Shown in pieces: positions 52,486-61,575 of a stretch of DNA of 64,000 nt. Position numbers and translations under genes: made by a program. Each line of letters opens with the position of its first letter. Position 1 is the stretch's first letter. Below the pieces are notes generated by a model, which saw only the letters and a list, made by a program, of their open reading frames with translations, ran no database searches and was not told the DNA's origin. This DNA is from Streptomyces sclerotialus (GTDB lineage Bacteria; Actinomycetota; Actinomycetes; Streptomycetales; Streptomycetaceae), in NCBI GenBank assembly GCA_000719105.1, contig JODX01000034.1, positions 18,448 to 82,447 of the forward strand. Reading direction: 5' to 3'.

Positions 52486-53193
52486 ATGTCGACTGGTAGG
52501 ACAGGGCCCGGCCGCCCGCGGACCGGTCCGGACCCCGATCGGCGGAGGCAGGTTGTCGACGCGGCCGCCAAGCTTTTTTTGGAACGCGGGTACGACGCTA
52601 CGAGCATGCAGCACATCGCGGATGCCGTCGATCTCCGCAAGGCGAGCGTCTACCACTACGTCCCTGGCAAAGAGGACGTCCTTTTCGAGCTGATAGACCA
52701 CTTCTACACCGTGGCCAACGATACCGTCGCCGGCTTCGCCGACGATGTGGGGGATCCCGCAGACCGGCTGGTGGGCTTCGTCGGTGCGCACGTCCGCTTC
52801 GTTCGCGACAACCTGCCGATCTTCCGCATCAAGGTGCGAGAGTTCAGCCAATTGCCAGAGACGCGGCGGGACCAGTTGGAGGGGCGCGGTGACTCCTACT
52901 ACCGAGTACTCACCTCGATCCTCGAGGACGGCGTACGTCACGGCGTATTTGACGCGGACATCGACGTGCGACTGGCGACGATCATGATCGTCGGACAGCT
53001 CAATTCGATGGCGCAATGGTTCCATGCCGACGGCCCGCTTGACGCCGATGGTCTGGCGAAACAGTTCGGTCTTCTCATCGTTCCGTCGATTCTGGCGGAG
53101 GCTGAAGTTCAGAGGATGGGCGGGCTCACAGGGGTGAGGGCTTGGTTGCGGGCCGGGTGCCCACGTTCCGCCCACACTTCGCGAGGCGAGTGA
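52486..53193 (+). CDS. TetR-family transcriptional regulator
   Basis: A 235-aa regulator. The N-terminal HTH is clear: RRRQVVDAAAKLFLERGYDA then TSMQHIADAVDLRKASVYHY and VPGKEDVLFEL. The C-terminal ligand domain (to ~205, ILAEAEVQRMG) is of ordinary length. The last ~25 residues (LTGVRAWLRAGCPRSAHT) look like read-through into degenerate DNA, so the original stop may have been lost. The HTH and ligand domain resemble TetR proteins controlling fatty-acid or CoA metabolism. GGAG lies upstream of ATG 52486. Confidence 0.85.
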   Translation: MSTGRTGPGRPRTGPDPDRRRQVVDAAAKLFLERGYDATSMQHIADAVDLRKASVYHYVPGKEDVLFELIDHFYTVANDTVAGFADDVGDPADRLVGFVGAHVRFVRDNLPIFRIKVREFSQLPETRRDQLEGRGDSYYRVLTSILEDGVRHGVFDADIDVRLATIMIVGQLNSMAQWFHADGPLDADGLAKQFGLLIVPSILAEAEVQRMGGLTGVRAWLRAGCPRSAHTSRGE

Positions 53194-53289
53194 ATTCAGG
53201 ACACCACTCGATGCCGTTTCGGGCGACTGGAACGCCCGATGTGCGCGGCAAGCGTGAAGTGAGGCTGCCTGGCTTGCCTCCTCCGCCCT

Positions 53290-54077
53290 CGAACAGATGT
53301 GGGGCGAGGCGTCGGTCAATACCCGGAACGCCCGGCGGGCGGCGGTGCTGTCGTGGCTGGGCTGGTGTGCCGAGCGCGGGTACGACGGACCGCGGGTGCC
53401 GGCTCGGGCGAGGCGGATGCCTCCGCCGGACTCGCAGACCCCGGCCCGCTCGAAGATGGCGATCGACCGGCTGATCGCCCGCCGCAATGTCCATCTGCGG
53501 GAGAAGACGCTGTAGCGGATGCTGTACGAGAGTTGCGCACGGGCGGAGGAGGATCCTCGGCGCCGACATCGAGGCGCTGGACCTGGCCGGCCGCCGGGCC
53601 CGGGTGCAGGCGAAGGGTGCTCGGCCGCTTACGCGGCGCCGCGGCGCCCCGCGCGAGGACTTCGTACTGGAGCAACATCTTCTGGGAAGTCGGCACGGCC
53701 AGGCTGCTGCCCCGGTTGGTCAAGAGGCGAAGCCGCGGGCCGGTGTTCATCCCCACCGCAAGCCGGGCCCCGGCAAGGTCGTCGGCCTGCGGAACGTGTG
53801 CCCGGACACCGGCCTGGCCGGGCTGTCGTACAGGCAGGCTCGCGCCCTGCCGGACGGGCATCCGAGTGTCGGCGGCGTGACGGGCACGGGCTGGAACCTG
53901 TACGAGTGGCGGCACCCCGGCCTCACCCATCCCGGCGAGGCCGGGGCGAGTCTTCCGATACTCATGGCCAAGTCGCGGCACAAGAAGCCGGAGAACGTCC
54001 AGCGCTCCTTCCATCCCTCGGCTGAGGCGACTGCGGAGATCACGATCTTGCTCGCGCCCGGCGGCGGCCGGCGCTGA
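53290..54077 (+). pseudogene. Tyrosine recombinase (integrase-like), inactivated
   Basis: The core-binding domain is visible in one frame (WGEASVNTRNARRAAVLSWL then GWCAERGYDG) up to TAG at 53512-53514. After it, [32 protein letters not shown] and [16 protein letters not shown] (remains of HxLRH), then [20 protein letters not shown], appear in shifting frames. The nucleophile Tyr seems replaced by Phe (QRSF). It resembles the transposon-associated recombinases common in Streptomyces and is non-functional. Confidence 0.75.
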
Positions 54078-54177
54078 GCCAGGACACCGCTGGGCAGTGA
54101 GCGGCGTTGCCCGACGGGGCAGGGCCCGCGCGTGACCGCCGTCGCAGAGGGTCGTGCGCAACTTGCCGGACAGCAGG

Positions 54178-54855
54178 TCATGTCATGGTCTGGTCGAATT
54201 CTTCCAGGTCGAGCGCCGGACGGGGCAGAGGGGTGGGCCGATCGCGGTTGTGGCGCAGGCCGTCCAGGATGAGGGTGAGGTAGCGCTTCCACAGCTCGGG
54301 GCTGACATCCCGGCTGTGCTGGGTGACGGCTCCGAGCATGAGCTGGATGAGCGGGAAGTCGGTGGGCTCGATGTCGTCCCGCAGCAGGCCGGCCTGTTGG
54401 GCGCGCGTGATGACGGCACTGACCGCGGGGGTGAGGCGCTCCCGGGCGGTGGCTGTCCGGTCTTCGCCCCGTGCGCCCTCCAGGAGGAGCTGTCTGAGCC
54501 CGCGGTCATGGGCGAAGTCCTGGCCGGTGGCGAGGAAGAGCTGCACGAGCCCTTCCCAGGGGTCCTCGTGGGCGTAAGCCCGCTCCGCCAGCGCGATGAG
54601 GTGCTGCAGGGTGCTTTCGAAGACGGCGTCGATGAGCTCCTCGCGGTTGGCGAAGCGCCGGTAGGCGGTGCCGACGCCGACGCCCGCGTGGCGGGCGATG
54701 TCATCGAGGGTGACCTCGAGGCCGCGTTGCGCGAAGACCTCCCGGGCGGCCGCGATGATCCGCTGCCGGTTGCGCTCCGCGTCCGCCCGCAGGGGGCGTT
54801 TCTGGGGACTGTCGGGGCGGGCGGCGGAGGCGGTCGATCGGCTCATGGCACCCAC
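54178..54855 (-). CDS. TetR-family repressor, divergent from the exporter-oxygenase operon
   Basis: A 225-aa regulator has an N-terminal HTH (RNRQRIIAAAREVFAQRGLE then VTLDDIARHAGVGVGTAYRR and FANREELIDAVF) and a C-terminal domain of the SbtR type (LLLEGARGEDRTATARERLT; WKRYLTLILDGLR). The gene is divergent from an MFS exporter gene (now broken), a monooxygenase and an AttH-like gene. The intergenic region contains two near-perfect palindromes, so it is probably the local repressor. Start ATG 54855 or 54846. Confidence 0.88.
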   Translation of the reverse strand: MGAMSRSTASAARPDSPQKRPLRADAERNRQRIIAAAREVFAQRGLEVTLDDIARHAGVGVGTAYRRFANREELIDAVFESTLQHLIALAERAYAHEDPWEGLVQLFLATGQDFAHDRGLRQLLLEGARGEDRTATARERLTPAVSAVITRAQQAGLLRDDIEPTDFPLIQLMLGAVTQHSRDVSPELWKRYLTLILDGLRHNRDRPTPLPRPALDLEEFDQTMT

Positions 54856-54869
54856 TGTACCCAGCCAAG

Positions 54870-54886
54870 TGGAGATGACATCTCCG
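54870..54886. promoter_or_regulatory. Operator-like palindrome GGAGAT-GAC-ATCTCC
   Basis: GGAGAT at 54871-54876 and ATCTCC at 54880-54885 form a perfect inverted repeat with a 3-base centre, 15 bases upstream of the TetR gene. A related palindrome lies 42 bp away. Size and placement fit a TetR half of a divergent operator. Confidence 0.65.
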
Positions 54887-54912
54887 GTTCAGTGTTACGG
54901 TGGGCCTGTAAC

Positions 54913-54929
54913 TGGAGACATCTTCTCCA
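54913..54929. promoter_or_regulatory. Operator-like palindrome TGGAGA-CATCT-TCTCCA
   Basis: TGGAGA (54913-54918) and TCTCCA (54924-54929) pair perfectly with a 5-base centre, 27 bases before the exporter start. It shares GGAGA/TCTCC arms and an ATCT with the palindrome at 54870, so the same protein probably binds both. Confidence 0.65.
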
Positions 54930-54955
54930 CTTGACGCCCGTGCCCGGAGAGCGCC

Positions 54956-55571
54956 ATGAGCACCCCGCCTCTCGAAGACAGCCCGCCGCAGAAAGATCCG
55001 TCCTCGAATCAGTGCCCGAGCCGCCATCACCGCCACCGCTGGTCGATCTTGACGGTCATCGCGATCGCCCAGCTAATGGCCACCAGCGTGCTCACCCCGC
55101 GCTTCGGCCCGAAGCCGATCGTTCCGCTCGGCATGGTCCTGGCCTCCGCGGGCCTGGCCTGGCTCACCACGCTGGGCACCGACTCCATCTACGCCGCCCA
55201 CGTCCTGCCGCCGCTGCTGGTCTTCGGGGCGGGCCTGGGCCTGGTGACGGCGCCGGCGATGAGCGCAGCCACCTATGGCATCGGCCCGGCCGACGCCACG
55301 TCGGCTCCGCAAGCGTCAACACCATGCAGCAGGTCGGCGGCTCGATCGTCACCGCCCTGCTCAGCACCGTGGCTGCCGACGCCGCCACCGACTACTGGCG
55401 GGCCAGACCCCCACCCCGGACCTGCCCGCCCAGTCCGCGCTGGAGAGCTACTCCATCGCCTACTGGTGGTCTGCCGCCTTCTTCGCGCTCGGCGCGCTCG
55501 TGTGCGGCCTGCTTTTCCGCCGGGGTGTGCCCGAGCAGGACCCCGAGGCGGCGCCCACCGTCCACATGTGA
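54956..55571 (+). pseudogene. MFS exporter with internal deletion and frameshifts
   Basis: The N-terminus up to ILTVIAIAQLM (helix 1) jumps directly into VLTPRFGPKPIVPLGMVLAS, a late-helix region of 14-helix MFS exporters, so about two thirds of the gene is deleted. Near 55305 the frame is lost: SVNTMQQVGGSIVTALLSTV continues in +1, and IAYWWSAAFFALGALVCGLL then FRRGVPEQ in a third frame to the stop at 55571. It must once have been the efflux gene of the adjacent operon. Confidence 0.85.
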
Positions 55572-55622
55572 CCCCGTCCCACCTCCCGACACACCGCCCG
55601 AGAAAGAAGAGGAAAGCTCGTC

Positions 55623-56834
55623 ATGACCACACCCCGCGTCTTGATCGTCGGAATGGGTATCGGCGGCCTGGCCACCGCCATGCGCCTGCGCGAGATCGGC
55701 TGGGAGCCCGTACTCGTCGAACGCGCCCCGGCCCGGCGCCCCGCCGGCTACTTCATCGGCCTGTTCGAGACCGGTCGTGCCACCGCGCAGCGCATGGGCG
55801 TGCTCGATGCCATCGGCAACCGGGCCGGCACCGACAGCATCACCTACGACATCGACCGGTCGGGCAAGCGCCGCCCCGGCATGGGATACGGCGACCTGCC
55901 CGGCGCGCCCCGCCTGCTCCTGCGCGGCGACATAGAGGCCGCGCTGTACCACGCTGTCGCACCGCACACCGAGATCCGCTACGGCACCACACCCATCGCC
56001 ATCGACGAACGCCCCGACGGCGTGGACGCCACCCTGCGCACCGGTGTGGGCGAGGAGGCCAGCGAGAGCACGGAGCGCTTCGACCTGGTCGTGGGCGCCG
56101 ACGGCCTGCGTTCCACCGTCCGCCGCCTCGCTTTCGGCCCCGACTCCGAGTTCATGCGGCCGCTCCACCACATCATCGGCGCCACGATACTGAAGGAGAA
56201 CGTACCCGGCTACCGGCCTCAGGACGGCCTCGTCCTGGCGGAACCCGGCCGCTCCGTCTGGACGTTCCCCTTCACCGACCACCAGCCCGGCGTGCTCTTC
56301 AACTACCGCACCGACGACGAGGACGCCCAGTTCCGCCGCCCGCCCATCGAGTCCCTGCGCGCCGCCTTCGGCCCCGAACCCACCGGCCCCGTCCTCGAAC
56401 ACCTCCTGGAGCAGTTCGAGCAGGCCGACGACTACCTCTTCGACTCCGTGCACCAGGTGGAGATGGACACCTGGCACACCGACCGCATCGTCCTGCTCGG
56501 CGATGCCGCCTGGTGCCTGACCCTGTACTCCGGCATGGGCGCCTCCACCGCCCTGGCCGGCGCCGACCTGCTGGGCACCCTGCTCCAGCGCAACGGCGGA
56601 AACACCGCACGGGCCCTGCGCGAATGGGATCAGCGCCTGCGCCCCTTCATCGCCGTCCAGCAGCGCGGCGGCCGTACGCAGGGCCTGACGATGTTCGTCC
56701 CCCAGAGCGGCAGGGACAAGGCCATCCGCACCTTCACGCAGTCGCTGATGAGCCGTCCGATCGGCAAGCGCGTGATGAAGGCTTTGGCCGCCCGGCAGTT
56801 CAAGGAGAAGTCAATCGACATCGCCGCCGTCTGA
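55623..56834 (+). CDS. FAD-dependent monooxygenase (aromatic hydroxylase type)
   Basis: A 403-aa flavoprotein. The dinucleotide fold reads VLIVGMGIGGLATAMRLRE (GxGxxG) at residue 6, with the DG motif VVGADGLRSTVRRLAF near 160 and the second FAD motif IVLLGDAAWCLTLYSGMGAS near 295. It belongs to the group A flavin monooxygenases, which hydroxylate aromatic or polyketide substrates using NAD(P)H. GAGGAAAGC stands before ATG 55623. It lies between the broken exporter and the AttH-like gene, 47 bp from the latter, suggesting a resistance or tailoring operon controlled by TetR. Confidence 0.9.
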   Translation: MTTPRVLIVGMGIGGLATAMRLREIGWEPVLVERAPARRPAGYFIGLFETGRATAQRMGVLDAIGNRAGTDSITYDIDRSGKRRPGMGYGDLPGAPRLLLRGDIEAALYHAVAPHTEIRYGTTPIAIDERPDGVDATLRTGVGEEASESTERFDLVVGADGLRSTVRRLAFGPDSEFMRPLHHIIGATILKENVPGYRPQDGLVLAEPGRSVWTFPFTDHQPGVLFNYRTDDEDAQFRRPPIESLRAAFGPEPTGPVLEHLLEQFEQADDYLFDSVHQVEMDTWHTDRIVLLGDAAWCLTLYSGMGASTALAGADLLGTLLQRNGGNTARALREWDQRLRPFIAVQQRGGRTQGLTMFVPQSGRDKAIRTFTQSLMSRPIGKRVMKALAARQFKEKSIDIAAV

Positions 56835-56881
56835 CCGCGCACGACCTCGCGCCATCGCCTGCCCCGCACACAGGAGACACG

Positions 56882-57739
56882 ATGACCATGACGCACCCCA
56901 CCCTGATCAGCGCCGCCGACGAACTGCCCGCCGACCCGTCCAAGACGATGGATTCCTGGTGGTTCGCCGCCCGGATCCACGCCGACGAGGCCGTCTTCTG
57001 GGCAAAAATCCACACGATGGCCGTGCAGGGCACCTGCCACAGCACCGTCGCCCTGCTCCAGGAACCGGACGGCCACACCAGTCACCAGCAGACGGTCGAG
57101 AGCCTCGAGGCCGTAACATCGTCCACCGACGCCCTCGCCATGAAGACCTCGATCCTGGCCATGAGCGGGGACCTCAACAACCTGGAGATCACCGGCGCCA
57201 CGGACACCGCGTCGATACGGCTCACCCTGCGGCGCGATGAGCCCGTCCTCTACAACGGCGGCTCCGGCATCTTCCCCTTCCTCGGCGGGACCACCGGGCA
57301 GTACGCACTGCCCGGCCTGACCACCACCGGCACCCTCACCGTCGACCGCACCACGTACCCGGTCAGCGGGCGCACCTGGTTCGACCGCCAGTGGGCCCCC
57401 GAGAACTCCGAGAGCGCCGAGCCCCCGCGCTTCACCTGGCTCGGCCTCGACCTCGGCGCCGGCCGGTACCTGAGCGTGTGGGACACGATTGGCGACGGCA
57501 CCTCCTGGCTCACCTCACTCAAGGCCGACGGGACACACACCATCACCCGCGCCCAGCGCACCGACCGCGCCAACGGCGCCTGGAGGCTGACCATCCCCGA
57601 CCTCGGCGCATCCCTCGACATCACCCATCGCGGACTGCCGGACTCCCGCGACGGCCTGTACGCCGGGGTGTGCACCGTCACCGGAACCCTCGCAGGCGAA
57701 GGCGTCGACGGCCACGGCTACACGGACGTCCTTGGGTAA
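56882..57739 (+). CDS. AttH/CrtC-type lipocalin-like protein
   Basis: A 285-aa protein with the AttH/carotenoid 1,2-hydratase double-lipocalin layout: SWWFAARIHADEAVFWAKIH near the N-terminus, VSGRTWFDRQWAPEN near 165 and FTWLGLDLGAGRYLSVWDTI near 183. Characterised relatives include CrtC hydratase and lipocalin-like enzymes of natural product pathways, such as Diels-Alderase-like members. It follows the monooxygenase closely, with AGGAGAC before the ATG, so both probably act on the same compound. Catalytic role uncertain. Confidence 0.8.
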   Translation: MTMTHPTLISAADELPADPSKTMDSWWFAARIHADEAVFWAKIHTMAVQGTCHSTVALLQEPDGHTSHQQTVESLEAVTSSTDALAMKTSILAMSGDLNNLEITGATDTASIRLTLRRDEPVLYNGGSGIFPFLGGTTGQYALPGLTTTGTLTVDRTTYPVSGRTWFDRQWAPENSESAEPPRFTWLGLDLGAGRYLSVWDTIGDGTSWLTSLKADGTHTITRAQRTDRANGAWRLTIPDLGASLDITHRGLPDSRDGLYAGVCTVTGTLAGEGVDGHGYTDVLG

Positions 57740-58365
57740 GGCCCGCTGCACGCCGCCCCGCACAGGGAGATCTGCCTGTCCGGGGCGGTGCCGAGTCCCG
57801 GCTCATTCGTCGTCGGTGGCGTCTTCGTCGCGTAAGGGACGAGGAACTTCAGGCGGGGCGTGGCAGGGGCCGGGACGGGACCGACCATCTCGTCGGCGGC
57901 GATGGCCGATCCGCGCGAGGGCATCGAGCGGCGCCTGCTCGCGCTCGCAGGTGGCGTCCTGTTCCGGGCTGCCTCGGGGAGACAAAGGAAGGACGGGACG
58001 GCCTCCGAGGTGCTGGCGGATCTCTTGACCCGCAGTTCGCGAGGACTCTACGGTGACCACAAACGCCTTAGCGATCGCTCGGTAAGCATGCATGTCGGTG
58101 AGCGGTGAGCCCTGCTGCGCACAGCGACCCCGAAGGGCTTGACGACGACCCGGCCTCCTCGGACCGCATCCAATGTGCACTCGTCGAGCATCGAACCTTC
58201 CCCCTGCGGGACAGCCAGTCGCCGCTGGTGCGGCATCGGTCCACCGGCTCGAAATAATTCGTCCAAACGGTTGACTGAATTCAAGGGCTGGCGGAAGGTG
58301 GGCGCACGCCGGTGCGGTACTGCCCTGTTGACCGGCGCGGTCGCCGGGGCGAAACGGGACAGACG
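57740..58365. other. Intergenic region, no supported gene
   Basis: About 625 bp without a credible gene. The frame at 57860-58108 has non-Streptomyces composition and no start signal, and could be debris. The promoter of the CoA-catabolic genes should lie near its right end. Confidence 0.35.
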
Positions 58366-60234
58366 ATGAGGGGACCGAACGTGGAGTCAGCAGAGGGTTA
58401 TGGCGGCGAAGTAGCCGCACATGCGCTGAAGGACGCAGGCGTCGAGGCGATGTTCGGGGTCATCGGTGCCACCGACCTCATCGCCGAACCTGCCAACCCC
58501 TTGGGCATCAAACACTTCGTCACGCGACATGAGCAGGCAGGTGGCTTCGCAGCGGACGGCTACGCCCGTTCGCTCCGTAAGCCCGGGGTGGCCTACACCT
58601 CGAACGGACCAGGTGTGGCCAACGTCGTGGGCGCGATGTACCACGCCAAGGGCGCCAACAGCCCGGTGGTTCTCCTGGCGGGCAGTCACGCCCCCATCCA
58701 GGACGGGCTCACCGGTTGGCAGGAGTCCTACCCGGCGCGGCTGCTGCAGGACACGTGCAAGTGGACACACCGCATCATCGACGCTCGCACCACCGGTTAC
58801 TGGTTCCGCAAGGCACTGAGGGACGCGGTGCAGCCGACCCCGGGCCCCATCACCCTGGAGGTCGCCTACAACACCCTTGCGCAGCGAGGCCGTCCCTCTC
58901 AGCTCAAGTACCCTCCCGAGGACCGCGCGGCGACCGCTCCGCTGACAGGCGGGGACCCTGCCTCGGTTGCGGCAGCCGTGCGTGCGCTGGCTCACGCCGA
59001 GCGCCCCGTCATCATCGCCGGTGACGGCGTCTACTGGTCGGACGGCGCCCAGGAGCTGATCCGCTTCGCCGAGCAGATGAACATCCCCACCTGCACGCGC
59101 CGGACGGCACGCGGAGCTCTGCCGGAGACCCACCCCCTTGCCTTCACGTTCGCCTTCCGTAGGGGCTTCCTCGAGCACGCGGACGTCATCTGCCTCATCG
59201 GCAATCCCGTGAACGGCATGGACGAGTGGTTCGAGCCGCCGGAGTGGAACCACGACGCCACCTGGATCCAGATTCAGGACACGCCGTCAGAGCTGTGGTA
59301 CGGCGGACCGACCGACATCGCGATCATCGGATCGAGCAAGCTGGTGCTGCAGCAGATGAGCGAGCACGCACGGCAGGAGCTGTCGGAGTTCACTCCGGAC
59401 CGTGGCGCCTGGCTCGACGCGCTGAAAGCGGCCCGCCGACGCATCGCAGCCGGCATGGAGGCACAGACGGCGCACTTCGCGACGCAGCGCCCCCTGCACC
59501 CCCACACCCTCACGGGCGAGATCGCTGCTTTCCTCGACCCGTCCGCCACGGTGATCTTCGACTCCTTCTCGGCCTCACCGTCACTGACCAGCCATCTGCG
59601 GTCGCAGGCGGCCGGCCAGATCCTGGACGCCGGCACTTTCCAGACCTTGGGCCACAGCATCGGCATGGCCATCGGCGCTCAGGTCGCTCGTCCGGGCAAG
59701 CAGGTCCTGGCCCTGATCGGAGACGGTGGGTTCGGCATCGCCGGCATGGACATGGAGACGATGGTCCGGTACGGCCTGCCCGCCGTCGTGGTCGTCTTCA
59801 ACAACTCGTCCTGGGGTGGCCGAGCCTGGGGCCACGACCAGTGGTACCCCGAGCGGGCCTCAGGGGATTTGTCCGATGTTCGGTACGATCAGATGATGCG
59901 CGCTGTGGGCTGCCACACTGAGCATGTCACGGAGGCCCACGAGATCAGGCCGGCCCTCGAGCGCTCCTTCGGGTCGGGACTGCCCAGCGTCATCAACGTA
60001 GTGGGCGACACCAGCGAGACCTCGCTGTTCCGTGGGCGCATCAACCTCATGGAGGTGTGGACTCGTGGCAACGTGTCCGACCTGCCCAAGGAGACTCTCG
60101 CTGAGATCCGGTCATGGCCCAAGGGCCAATTCGAGCGGACCGCAAAGCTGGGGCGGGACCATTTCGGCTTCGACGTCACCGCGCGTGAGCTCGCGGAGAT
60201 GGTGAAGGTCGACTTCGACTGGACCGAGGAGTAG
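58366..60234 (+). CDS. ThDP-dependent enzyme, oxalyl-CoA decarboxylase/2-hydroxyacyl-CoA lyase/acetolactate synthase-like
   Basis: About 622 aa, the normal three-domain length. The catalytic Glu of ThDP enzymes is in VTRHEQAGGFAADGYAR near residue 50, the middle domain has RPVIIAGDGVYWSDGAQELI, and the ThDP-binding motif is LIGDGGFGIAGMD...VVFNN near 450-485. Fusing evidence from the neighbours (enoyl-CoA hydratase and acyl-CoA ligase), a 2-hydroxyacyl-CoA lyase or oxalyl-CoA-type decarboxylase is more likely than acetolactate synthase. ATG 58366 has a weak ribosome site; GTG 58381 with GAGGGGA is a good alternative. The operon with the next gene has a 49-bp gap. Confidence 0.8.
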   Translation: MRGPNVESAEGYGGEVAAHALKDAGVEAMFGVIGATDLIAEPANPLGIKHFVTRHEQAGGFAADGYARSLRKPGVAYTSNGPGVANVVGAMYHAKGANSPVVLLAGSHAPIQDGLTGWQESYPARLLQDTCKWTHRIIDARTTGYWFRKALRDAVQPTPGPITLEVAYNTLAQRGRPSQLKYPPEDRAATAPLTGGDPASVAAAVRALAHAERPVIIAGDGVYWSDGAQELIRFAEQMNIPTCTRRTARGALPETHPLAFTFAFRRGFLEHADVICLIGNPVNGMDEWFEPPEWNHDATWIQIQDTPSELWYGGPTDIAIIGSSKLVLQQMSEHARQELSEFTPDRGAWLDALKAARRRIAAGMEAQTAHFATQRPLHPHTLTGEIAAFLDPSATVIFDSFSASPSLTSHLRSQAAGQILDAGTFQTLGHSIGMAIGAQVARPGKQVLALIGDGGFGIAGMDMETMVRYGLPAVVVVFNNSSWGGRAWGHDQWYPERASGDLSDVRYDQMMRAVGCHTEHVTEAHEIRPALERSFGSGLPSVINVVGDTSETSLFRGRINLMEVWTRGNVSDLPKETLAEIRSWPKGQFERTAKLGRDHFGFDVTARELAEMVKVDFDWTEE

Positions 60235-60283
60235 GAGTGGCCGTCTCCACCCGGCCGACGTCAGCCGGCAAGAGGTCGAACTC

Positions 60284-61087
60284 ATGAGCAAGGACCTGCG
60301 GGAACAGGGCGTCGAGTCCCCGATTCGGATGGCAGTGGCCGATGGCGTGGCCCGGATCGCGATCGACCGCCCCACGTCAAGGAACTCCCTGAACATCGCG
60401 GCGATGGGGCTTTTGGCGAGCACTCTTGAGCGGGCAGGCCATCGCGATGACGTGCGGTGCATCGTTCTGACCGGGACCGGAGAAGCATTCTGCTCGGGCG
60501 CTGACCTGAGCGATGTGCCGGGTCCGGACGCGGAGGTGGACCGGCACCTGGACATGATGCACGTGACATCCCGAGTGATCGGGGCAGTGACGGCCTCTCC
60601 CGTGCCGGTGATCGCCATGGTGCGTGGGCCGGCAGCGGGAGTGGGCGCTTCCCTTGCGCTGGCCTGTGACCTGGTCGTGGCCTCGTGCGATGCCTACTTT
60701 CTTCTGCCTTTCGCAGGCATCGGCCTCCTCCCGGACGGAGGTGCCACGGTGACAGTGGCTGCGTCGATCGGTCGCGCTCGTGCGATGCGCCTGGCGCTGA
60801 GGCGGGAGCGCCTGGACGCGGGGGCCGCGTTCGACAGCGGCCTCATCGCGGCGACGTGCGACCCGGGGGACCTGGAGGCCACGGTCGACCAGTGGGCGCA
60901 GGACCTGGCGAACGGGCCCTCGGCTGCGCTCTCGTCGACCAAGGCGGCGATCAACGCGTCGACCTTGGCCCACCTCCCCGAAGCGCTGGCCAGGGAGACC
61001 CGGGAGCAGGCCCGTCTGCTGGGCTCCCAGGACTTCCGCGAAGGCGTCAGTGCCTTCCTGGAGCGCCGCCGTCCCGTCTTCGACTGA
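60284..61087 (+). CDS. Enoyl-CoA hydratase/isomerase family protein
   Basis: A 267-aa crotonase-fold protein: IDRPTSRNSLNI near residue 28, oxyanion-hole block GEAFCSGADLSDV near 66 and VRGPAAGVGASLALACDLVV near 109, then FAGIGLLPDGGAT near 140. In canonical hydratases the two catalytic acids are Glu; here the second block shows Pro-Asp-Gly-Gly (LLPDGG) so hydratase chemistry may be modified. GAGGTCG-type spacing precedes ATG 60284. It is in the same direction as the ThDP enzyme and CoA ligase, and the three probably act in one acyl-CoA degradation route. Confidence 0.85.
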   Translation: MSKDLREQGVESPIRMAVADGVARIAIDRPTSRNSLNIAAMGLLASTLERAGHRDDVRCIVLTGTGEAFCSGADLSDVPGPDAEVDRHLDMMHVTSRVIGAVTASPVPVIAMVRGPAAGVGASLALACDLVVASCDAYFLLPFAGIGLLPDGGATVTVAASIGRARAMRLALRRERLDAGAAFDSGLIAATCDPGDLEATVDQWAQDLANGPSAALSSTKAAINASTLAHLPEALARETREQARLLGSQDFREGVSAFLERRRPVFD

Positions 61088-61575
61088 GATGACGTGGTGC
61101 GCCTCCGCCCGATGGGTCGATCACCGAGAGGGTCTGATGAGGTCAGTAGCGGTGACGCGTTTCCCCGTGGTCGACGCGGACTTGAGGAGTATGTGACTCC
61201 GCAGAAGGGTTGTGGTGGTGCGTGGTGATCGGGTAGGTACTTGCCCGTCCCATCACCACCAACCGTGGAATTAGCCCCCGCGCGAGGATGCCTTCAGCAC
61301 GCCGTCGGGGCGGTCCCGGCCGTCCGATGTGCTCTCCCGCGACCTCTGACCATACCGACTGCACCTGGAGCGGTCGGCAGCACCCCTTTCTCCGCCGCGC
61401 ATGACTTCCGCGTCCTGCGGCGACCTGCTTGAACGCGCAAGACGTGGCCTTGGCCTGAGCTGCCATCAGGTCGTCCGCGAGCGACAGACACCCTTCGCGA
61501 CCCGGAGCGAGCCTGTCCGCTCCGCCACCCCGACACACCAGCACCGATACGCACCTGATCACGCTCTACAAGGAT
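61088..61575. other. Intergenic region, no supported gene
   Basis: Nearly 490 bp between the hydratase and the ligase carry no reading frame with a ribosome site or recognisable motif. A separate promoter for the ligase is possible. Confidence 0.35.
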
